NCBI GenBank assembly: GCA_028714595.1
Contig: JAQTMD010000116.1
Span: 1 to 5,041, forward strand
Direction of reading: 5' to 3'
Source of the DNA: Candidatus Omnitrophota bacterium
GTDB taxonomy: Bacteria > Omnitrophota > Gorgyraeia > Gygaellales > Profunditerraquicolaceae
Length of the DNA stretch: 5,041 nt
Notes under the pieces: model-generated
The model's input: only the letters and a program-made list of their open reading frames with translations
Databases searched by the model: none
Told to the model about the DNA's origin: nothing
Part shown: positions 1-5,041 of the stretch, one piece after another
Numbering within the stretch: the stretch's first letter is position 1
Layout of the letters: every line of letters starts with the position of its first letter
Translations under genes and position numbers: made by a program

Positions 1-2
1 CA

Positions 3-1064
3 GGAGCGTACCGCTACCCGTGTTATGCCGGCATCACCGCTTTTTATCTTATCCTGGAGGCGCTCCAGCGCAGATCCCATCGCACGCACGTCATCCTGCC
101 CGCATACACCGCAGGAAGCCTCGTGGTCGCCGTCAGAAAGGCGGGCCTGATCCCCGTGCTCTGCGATGTCTCGCTCAGGGATTTCAACATGGACACCCAG
201 TCGCTGGCTGCCCGCATATCCGTCGATACGCTTGCCGTGGTGGCGGTGCACATGTTCGGCCTGCCGATGCGCGATATCGTTTCCCTGCGTACGCAGCTCA
301 AAGCCGAGACAATGTTGATCGAAGACTGCTGCCAGTCCATGGGTTCACGGATCAACGACTTTCCGACGGGAAGCTTCGGCGACATCAGCTTCACGAGCTT
401 CAACCGGGGAAAAAACTTTACCACCTTCGGCGGCGGCTGCATCACTACCGACAGCGCCGAACATGCGCGCAATCTCGAGGAGGTTTTGGCGGCGCTTGAG
501 CCTGCGGCTCAACAGCGCCTGCGGCTGGCCTTTGAGATCGCAGCGTATCGGCTGGGGACAAACCCATGGACGTACGCAGCGCTGCAGCCGCTGGTTTCTC
601 GATACAAAGAGATTGCGCCGCCGAAAGATTTCAGCGCAACGCAGCTTTCCGGCTGCAGGGCGTTCCTGGGCTCGCGGCTCTTACCCCGGGCGGATCAGCT
701 GTTTTTAGCCAGGTATAACAACGGCAGGTTCCTTATCAACGGCCTCAGGGATACAGCCGGCGTGATCCTTCCGGAGATACCCGCAAACGTGTTCTGCGTC
801 TTTAACCGGCTTCCGATCCTGTTTGAGGATGCCGTGCGCCTTGCGTCGGTGCAATCGGACCTGTGGAAGGCGGGTTTTGAGACATCGCGGATGTATGTGC
901 AGCCGTTGCATCGGATGTTCGATGTAGGTTACAATAAGGAAGATTTCCCGAACGCGATGTATGTTGCCGATCATCTGCTGGCGCTGTCCGTCTATCCAGG
1001 CCTGTCGTCCTCGGATTTGGAACGGATCGTCGCCGTGATAAAGAAACAGGTGAGGGGATCATGA
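3..1064 (+). CDS. DegT/DnrJ/EryC1/StrS-family PLP-dependent sugar aminotransferase (5' partial)
   Basis: The frame is open from base 3 to the TGA at 1062-1064, so the true start lies upstream; the GTG at 123 falls inside the fold and is not the start. About 353 residues are visible, against roughly 370-400 usual for the family, so only a short N-terminus is missing. Visible family features (numbered from base 3) are the N-terminal YAGITAFYLILEAL helix and VILPAYTAGS, then VVAVHMFGLP, then IEDCCQSMGS with the cofactor-contacting Asp108 (324-326) and Gln111 (333-335). SFNRGKNFTTFGGG follows, with Lys137 (411-413) as the predicted PLP Schiff-base lysine. The C-terminus keeps the PLHRMF and VYPGLS segments. 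All catalytic residues are present, so it should be active. Family members transfer an amino group, usually from glutamate, to a keto sugar nucleotide in the cytoplasm. The specific sugar cannot be read from the sequence. It overlaps the next gene by 4 bases, suggesting translational coupling. Confidence 0.9.
   Translation, partial: GAYRYPCYAGITAFYLILEALQRRSHRTHVILPAYTAGSLVVAVRKAGLIPVLCDVSLRDFNMDTQSLAARISVDTLAVVAVHMFGLPMRDIVSLRTQLKAETMLIEDCCQSMGSRINDFPTGSFGDISFTSFNRGKNFTTFGGGCITTDSAEHARNLEEVLAALEPAAQQRLRLAFEIAAYRLGTNPWTYAALQPLVSRYKEIAPPKDFSATQLSGCRAFLGSRLLPRADQLFLARYNNGRFLINGLRDTAGVILPEIPANVFCVFNRLPILFEDAVRLASVQSDLWKAGFETSRMYVQPLHRMFDVGYNKEDFPNAMYVADHLLALSVYPGLSSSDLERIVAVIKKQVRGS
1048..1057 (+). 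promoter_or_regulatory. Shine-Dalgarno site for the radical SAM gene
   Basis: AGGTGAGGGG lies just upstream of the ATG at 1061, inside the end of the aminotransferase gene. The AGGTG part is 8 bases from the start codon. It supports the ATG at 1061, which overlaps the upstream TGA, as the true start. Reinitiation from the upstream gene is also plausible. Confidence 0.6.
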
Positions 1065-2218
1065 TACCGTTGAGAAACATCCCGAGATTCTTTACCAAGG
1101 CCTGCCGGCAGCCGGGGTATGCGCTGGGAGTGTTCGGCTTGCGCATGATGGCATACGCGCATTATGCCGCAGGCGCAGGATTCGCGTTTGTCCCTGAATC
1201 CCTCACCTTGTTTTTGACGCACCGCTGCAACCTGCGCTGCAAGATGTGCGGGCAGTGGGGAGAGGGCGGGGTGACAAAACAGGAAGGCCCGGACATCCTG
1301 AAGGCACAGCTGTCTTTTGCCGAATATCAAAAGTTGCTCGACGATATCGCCGGGGTCTGGCGTCCGAGCATCACGCTGTTCGGAGGGGAACCGCTTTTGT
1401 ATGCGTCGTGCATGGAATTGATCAGCTACATTAAGGGCAAGGGCATGCACTGTCTGATGATCACCAACGGTTCGATGCTGGAAGCGGTCGCCCGGAGCCT
1501 GGTGGAAAGCGGCCTTGACGAGCTCAACATCTCGCTCGACGGATCCCGCCAGTTGCACGACGATATCCGCGGCATGCCCGGGCTCTTTGACCGTATCATG
1601 GCAGGGATTGACCGGGTCAATCGCGCAAAGGCCGTTCTGCGAACGGCAAAACCGCTCATCAACCTGCAGAGCACGATCACCAGATATAATTACCGTCAGC
1701 TTGAGCAGATGCTTGCGGTCGCCGAAACGGCGAAAGCAAACTCCCTGACCTTTCATAATCTCATCTTCCTTGACCGGCAGACGATGGAGAAACAAAAGGC
1801 CTTCGACGAACGGCTCGGAAGCACTTCCGGCGAATGGGAAGGATTCGTCTGTGAGCCCGGCATCGACCCCGGGGCGCTGGAGCACAAACGCCGCGAGATC
1901 ATTTCCCGTAAAACCCCGTTTAGCGTAGATTTTTATCCGAATTTTTCCTGCGCGGAACTCGTTGACTACTACCGGAATCCCTGTTATCAGCCGCCTGCGC
2001 AGAATTGCCGGTGCGTCAGCCCGTGGCTGGTGGCATACGTCTTTCCCGACGGAGAAGTCAGGCCCTGCCTGAATTCCAGCTATTCGTTCGGCAACGTGAA
2101 AGAGCTGCCCTTCGGGGAAATCTGGAACAGCCAAAGCGCGCTCAAATTCCGCCGCCTGCTCCGGCAGAGCCGGATGTTCCCGGCGTGCGTGCGGTGCACG
2201 GAACTGTACCGCTATTAA
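1061..2218 (+). CDS. Radical SAM protein with shortened SPASM/Twitch-like C-terminal domain
   Basis: A 385-residue protein. Residues 48-63 (LTLFLTHRCNLRCKMC) carry the radical SAM CxxxCxxC motif, with Cys56, Cys60 and Cys63 predicted to hold the [4Fe-4S] cluster that cleaves S-adenosylmethionine. GGEP at 108-111 is the SAM-binding motif, and ITNGSML (134-140) and LNISLDG (155-161) are later strands of the partial TIM barrel. The C-terminal part has Cys297, Cys308, Cys316 and Cys318, then GEVRPC ending in Cys336, then FGNVKELPFGEIWNS (343-357) and CVRC (Cys376, Cys379). This is the start of a SPASM-type auxiliary cluster domain. The protein ends six residues after Cys379, so the usual further cysteines are absent and one auxiliary cluster (Twitch-like) is more likely. 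About 45 residues precede the barrel, rich in aromatic and small hydrophobic residues. It starts within the aminotransferase stop codon and ends 7 bases before the glycosyltransferase gene. The substrate is unknown; a peptide, sugar or lipid-linked intermediate is possible. Confidence 0.88.
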   Translation: MIPLRNIPRFFTKACRQPGYALGVFGLRMMAYAHYAAGAGFAFVPESLTLFLTHRCNLRCKMCGQWGEGGVTKQEGPDILKAQLSFAEYQKLLDDIAGVWRPSITLFGGEPLLYASCMELISYIKGKGMHCLMITNGSMLEAVARSLVESGLDELNISLDGSRQLHDDIRGMPGLFDRIMAGIDRVNRAKAVLRTAKPLINLQSTITRYNYRQLEQMLAVAETAKANSLTFHNLIFLDRQTMEKQKAFDERLGSTSGEWEGFVCEPGIDPGALEHKRREIISRKTPFSVDFYPNFSCAELVDYYRNPCYQPPAQNCRCVSPWLVAYVFPDGEVRPCLNSSYSFGNVKELPFGEIWNSQSALKFRRLLRQSRMFPACVRCTELYRY

Positions 2219-2225
2219 AGGGACC

Positions 2226-3398
2226 ATGAACGATAAAATAAAGGTCTGCCAGGTGATCACCCGCATGGACTGGGGCGGCTCTCCCGATATCTTCCGTATC
2301 ATCTGCGAGCGACTTGACCCGGCCGTCTTCGACCTGCGTATTATCGTCGGGCTTACCCGCCATCCCACGCAGAAGACAACGGCGTTCTTCGCAGAGTTCA
2401 AGGACCGGATAATCTTTATGCCGCGACTGGTCCGGGACCCGCACGTCGCCGACGACTTCGCAACCTTCCGGAGATTGTATGCGGTATTTCGCAAGGAGAA
2501 GTTCGATATCGTGCACACCCATACCGCCAAGGCCGGGGCGCTCGCCAGGCTCGCAGCGTTCTGCGCCGGGGTGAGGGTGATCATCCACACGCCGCACGGC
2601 CACAATTTCTACGGGTATTACAACCGTTTTATTTCCGGCATCATCGTCCTGATCGAAAAGTTCCTGACCTCGTTGACCGCAAAAGTGATAGTGCTGACCG
2701 AACTGGAGCGCGCAGACTACATCTCGTACGGCGTCTCCGATTCCGCCAGGACGATCGCTTTGCCCACTGCCGTTGAATTTGAAGAGTTGAGCCCGGCCAT
2801 CAAATCCCGCGACCAGGTGCGAACGCTCTTGGGCATAGGCCTGGACCAGACCGTGATCGGATTCGTCGGAAGGCTTGAGCCGATCAAGGGCCCGGCCTAC
2901 CTGCTGGAGGCGGCGCACGGGATCCTCGCTCGATACGGAAACGTGGTTTTTGTGTTTATGGGAGAGGGGAGCCTTCGCCGGGAATTGGCAGACAAGGCGA
3001 GCGCCCGGGGGCTGGCAGACAGGGTCATGTTCGTCGGATGGCAGGAGAACGCTGCGGTATTGATGTCTGCGTTTGATATCCTGGTCCTGCCGTCGCTCAA
3101 CGAGGCAGTGGGCCTCGTGCTTATCGAGGCCCAGGCCCAGGCAGTGCCGGTGGTGGCAACAAAGGTCGGCGGCATACCGGAAGTCGTCAAAGACGGAGAG
3201 ACCGGCATCCTGGTCCCTGCCGCAGACGCAGCGGCCCTGCAGCAAGTGATCGAAGAGTTATTGAACGACCCTCCCAGGCGCCGTGCCATGGCGCAGAATG
3301 CGCAGGACTTTGTAAAGAACAGGTTCGGGGCCGGGCGCCTGGCCCAAAACATAAGTCGCGTGTACCTCGAAATGCGCAACCGGCCGGGGCGGCAATGA
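2226..3398 (+). CDS. Glycosyltransferase, GT4-like (GT-B fold)
   Basis: A 390-residue cytoplasmic or membrane-associated protein, a normal length for the GT4 family. The N-terminal acceptor half begins KVCQVITRMDWGGS (residues 6-19), where the Gly-Gly loop follows the first strand. It contains FDIVHTHTAKAGALARLAA (93-111) and IIHTPHGHNFYG (119-130). The C-terminal donor half begins VIGFVGRLEPIKG (210-222), whose Arg216 and Lys221 are the usual phosphate-contacting positions. FMGEGSLR (244-251) and VMFVGW (267-272) follow. The E-x7-E donor motif is Glu293 to Glu301 in LPSLNEAVGLVLIEA, followed by PVVATKVGGIPEVV (308-321). The enzyme should be a retaining transferase moving a sugar from a nucleotide donor to a lipid-linked or growing glycan. 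Donor and acceptor cannot be deduced. The start at 2226 is preceded by a close, weak AAAGGGA at 2217-2223, and the stop overlaps the next gene by 4 bases. No catalytic residue appears lost. Confidence 0.93.
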   Translation: MNDKIKVCQVITRMDWGGSPDIFRIICERLDPAVFDLRIIVGLTRHPTQKTTAFFAEFKDRIIFMPRLVRDPHVADDFATFRRLYAVFRKEKFDIVHTHTAKAGALARLAAFCAGVRVIIHTPHGHNFYGYYNRFISGIIVLIEKFLTSLTAKVIVLTELERADYISYGVSDSARTIALPTAVEFEELSPAIKSRDQVRTLLGIGLDQTVIGFVGRLEPIKGPAYLLEAAHGILARYGNVVFVFMGEGSLRRELADKASARGLADRVMFVGWQENAAVLMSAFDILVLPSLNEAVGLVLIEAQAQAVPVVATKVGGIPEVVKDGETGILVPAADAAALQQVIEELLNDPPRRRAMAQNAQDFVKNRFGAGRLAQNISRVYLEMRNRPGRQ

Positions 3399-4876
3399 TG
3401 CGGGTACGGATTTTCCTTGCTGTTGTCTGGTCTTTTTTCTTATGCGGGGTTGCCGTTGCCGGCGACCTGATGCAAATACCCTGCGTTATCCAGGTCTCCT
3501 CCCTGGTAAGCGACGGCTCATACTCCGCGGATGAGATCGTCCGGGCAGCGCAAGAGAGCGGATTCAAGGCAGTGGTGCTGACCGACCGCGACCTCATGCG
3601 CTGGGAGTACGGCGTTTGGCCGCTGCGCCGCGTCATCAAAAGGACGGTGCAGGAAAAATCCATTTTTACGTTCGGGATCAGGCGTTATCTTGACCTTGTG
3701 GCAGAGGTACAGGAAAAGAACAAAGATATCATCGTCATCCCCGGCATTGAATCCGCTCCCTTCTATTACTGGCAGGGAGAAGTCCTGGATGAGACTTTTG
3801 TCCTGAAAGACTGGCATAAACATTTCATCACTATGGGGATTGAGGACGCAGCATCGCTGGAGCGCCTTCCGATCATCGGGAATCCCCGGGGGCTTATGCA
3901 ACCTTTTCGTTTCAGGGATACCCTGCTGCTATGGCCGCTTGCCTTGGTGGTTATCGGCGTTGCCTGCCTGAAAAGGCGATCGTCCGGCTACAGCGATGAA
4001 ACAGGAAGGCCGCTGGGCCCCGCTGCGAAGAGATGGCGGATCGCCGGCGTTCTTTTGTGCTGTGCGGGCAGCGTTTTCCTTATGAATAATTTCCCGTTTC
4101 GCACCGTGCTGTTCGACCAGTACCACGGCGATCAAAAAGCCCTGCCGTACCAGAACTACATCGATTATGTCAGCCTCCGGGGAGGCCTGGTGTTCTGGGC
4201 GCATCCGGACATTGAAAATGTTTCCAGCGACGGGCCGGTGAAGATCCGGACGCAGGCGTATCCGCTCGACCTGTACCGTACGCGCGGCTATACCGGTTTT
4301 ACCCTGTTGTATGAAGGTCTTAAGCAGACCGGCGCAGTGGGCGGGGTATGGGACCGTCTCTTGAGCGCGTACTGCCGGGTCCCCGGAAGGCAGCCTGTCT
4401 GGGCCATCGCAGCGCTCGGCTTTGATGACGGACCGGATCTCGCCAAAGCGCTCAAAGACCTGCGTACCGTGGTCCTTGCCGATTCCTTTACCAGGGAGGC
4501 GATCTTTCGCGCGCTGCGGCAGGGGCGCTGCTATATCGTGCGCGGGCCGGCGAGCCGCGATTTTGTGCTGGAAGAGTTCAGTGTCAGCGATGCCCGCACC
4601 GGCACTGCAAAGACTTCGGGCGAGACGCTCGACGCGCAGGGTCCGTGCATGGTCACGGTGCGCGGGAATCTTTTGCGTGGACAGCCCCAGGGTTTTAAGA
4701 TACAATTAGTGAAAAACGGGGAGGTCGTGGACACGCGCGAGGGACAGTCGCCTTTTACGGTCACCTTCGATGACCTCGCCGTCGAGGAAAACTCTTTTTA
4801 CCGTTGCGTGATAGAATCCGCGCAGGCAACGGTCTATACCAACCCCGTGTTCGTCAGGAAGAAGGCAGGGCAATGA
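3395..4876 (+). CDS. Secreted, membrane-anchored PHP-like protein (CehA/McbA-type) with degenerate metal site
   Basis: A 493-residue protein. Residues 1-22 look like a signal peptide (basic start, hydrophobic core, Ala-Val-Ala before Gly23). Residues about 32-160 resemble the first half of a PHP metallohydrolase: IQVSSLVSDGSYS (32-44), VVLTDRD (60-66), IVIPGIES (113-120) and WHKHFITMG (140-148). Two hydrophobic helices follow, near 176-192 and 216-233. They flank a basic loop (KRR, then AAKRWR) that should be cytoplasmic. The PHP-like fold then resumes with LVFWAHPD (265-272), ALGFDDG (340-346) and REAIFRALRQGRCYIV (367-382). Residues about 413-488 look like a small beta-sandwich ending YTNPVFVRK, as in CehA/McbA-type proteins. 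Expected metal ligands are replaced: HxH by Gln33 and Ser35, TDH by Arg65, and the final GxDxH His by Gly346. Asp64, Glu119, His143, His270 and Asp344 remain. Hydrolase activity is therefore doubtful, and a binding or altered-metal role is possible. ATG 3395 overlaps the upstream stop; ATG 3398 is an equally possible start one codon later. Confidence 0.75.
   Translation: MMRVRIFLAVVWSFFLCGVAVAGDLMQIPCVIQVSSLVSDGSYSADEIVRAAQESGFKAVVLTDRDLMRWEYGVWPLRRVIKRTVQEKSIFTFGIRRYLDLVAEVQEKNKDIIVIPGIESAPFYYWQGEVLDETFVLKDWHKHFITMGIEDAASLERLPIIGNPRGLMQPFRFRDTLLLWPLALVVIGVACLKRRSSGYSDETGRPLGPAAKRWRIAGVLLCCAGSVFLMNNFPFRTVLFDQYHGDQKALPYQNYIDYVSLRGGLVFWAHPDIENVSSDGPVKIRTQAYPLDLYRTRGYTGFTLLYEGLKQTGAVGGVWDRLLSAYCRVPGRQPVWAIAALGFDDGPDLAKALKDLRTVVLADSFTREAIFRALRQGRCYIVRGPASRDFVLEEFSVSDARTGTAKTSGETLDAQGPCMVTVRGNLLRGQPQGFKIQLVKNGEVVDTREGQSPFTVTFDDLAVEENSFYRCVIESAQATVYTNPVFVRKKAGQ
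4862..4870 (+). promoter_or_regulatory. Shine-Dalgarno site for the WbqC-family gene
   Basis: AAGGCAGGG sits at the end of the PHP-like gene. Its AAGG part is 7 bases and its AGGG part 2 bases from the ATG at 4873. It supports that ATG, which overlaps the upstream TGA, as the start. Confidence 0.5.
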
Positions 4877-5041
4877 TCGTCTCGGTGCACCAGCCGCAGT
4901 ATCTGCCGTGGCTCGGTTTCTTTGACAAGATAGCGCGCAGCGACTGCTTCGTGTTCCTGGATACGGTGCAGTATAAAGAGCGGGAATTCCAGAACCGCAA
5001 CAAGATCCGTACTGCCGACGGCTGGATGTGGCTGACCGTGC
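4873..5041 (+). CDS. WbqC-family protein (3' partial)
   Basis: The ATG at 4873 shares bases with the TGA of the upstream gene (4874-4876). The frame stays open to the window edge, giving the first 56 residues of what is usually a protein of about 230 residues. The visible part matches the very conserved WbqC N-terminus: VSVHQPQYLPWLGFFDKI (residues 3-20), DCFVFLDTVQYKEREFQNRN (24-43), KIRT (44-47) and WMWLTV (51-56). The HQPQYLPW and QNRN segments are the family signature. Family members occur in O-antigen and other surface polysaccharide clusters, often near DegT aminotransferases. Their reaction is poorly defined; a role in modifying amino sugars is a common suggestion. The aminotransferase and glycosyltransferase in this cluster fit that setting. 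The rest of the protein cannot be assessed. Confidence 0.92.
   Translation, partial: MIVSVHQPQYLPWLGFFDKIARSDCFVFLDTVQYKEREFQNRNKIRTADGWMWLTV

Noticed and set aside
20..499. A 159-codon open frame on the + strand
   Set aside because: It is out of frame with the aminotransferase, whose catalytic motifs lie in the frame starting at base 3. The translation is Arg/His-rich and has no family signature.
2219..2225. Possible terminator or promoter between the radical SAM and glycosyltransferase genes
   Set aside because: The gap is only 7 bases and contains no hairpin or promoter elements. It holds at most part of a ribosome binding site.
992..2605. A 537-codon open frame on the - strand
   Set aside because: It lies antisense to the radical SAM and glycosyltransferase genes, both of which have clear family motifs. 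Its translation shows no recognisable motif and an Arg/His/Gln-rich composition typical of antisense frames in GC-rich DNA.
2142..3245. A 367-codon open frame on the - strand
   Set aside because: It is the antisense shadow of the GT4 gene, with no motifs and a skewed Asp/Gly/His/Arg-rich composition.
3434..3448. Possible lipoprotein lipobox around Cys17 of the PHP-like protein
   Set aside because: The residues before the cysteine are Phe-Phe-Leu, which do not fit the small residues required at -1 and -2. The Ala-Val-Ala at 20-22 is a better ordinary signal peptidase site.
3929..4705. A 258-codon open frame on the - strand
   Set aside because: It is antisense to the PHP-like gene. It has no conserved motif and no plausible context within a one-direction operon.

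Overview
This window is a compact stretch of a surface-glycan type operon, all on the + strand, with almost no non-coding DNA. It holds five genes, the first and last cut by the window edges. In order they are: a DegT/DnrJ/EryC1/StrS-family PLP sugar aminotransferase (5' end missing), a radical SAM protein with a shortened SPASM/Twitch-like C-terminus, a GT4-type glycosyltransferase, a secreted and membrane-anchored PHP-like (CehA/McbA-type) protein, and the first 56 codons of a WbqC-family protein.

The genes are packed head to tail. Three of the four junctions are 4-base ATGA stop/start overlaps (1061-1064, 3395-3398, 4873-4876). The fourth is a 7-base gap (2219-2225). There is no room for internal promoters or terminators, and I saw none. 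No RNA gene, insertion sequence, CRISPR array or long repeat is evident, and no stretch over 300 bases lacks a gene.

DegT aminotransferases and WbqC-like proteins belong to the repertoire of O-antigen, capsule and exopolysaccharide loci. A GT4 enzyme beside them fits assembly of an amino-sugar-containing glycan on the cytoplasmic side of the membrane. The radical SAM enzyme may modify the glycan, its lipid carrier or a peptide partner. The PHP-like protein is the outlier. Its sequence predicts a signal peptide and a two-helix membrane hairpin inserted inside the PHP domain, so its bulk would sit outside the cytoplasm. Most of the histidines expected to bind catalytic metals are replaced.

The organism is a bacterium with GC-rich DNA and probably a Gram-negative type envelope. 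The protein style (radical SAM and PHP proteins in glycan clusters) reminds me of uncultivated lineages such as Omnitrophota, or of deltaproteobacteria-like groups. That placement is a low-confidence impression, not something the sequence proves.
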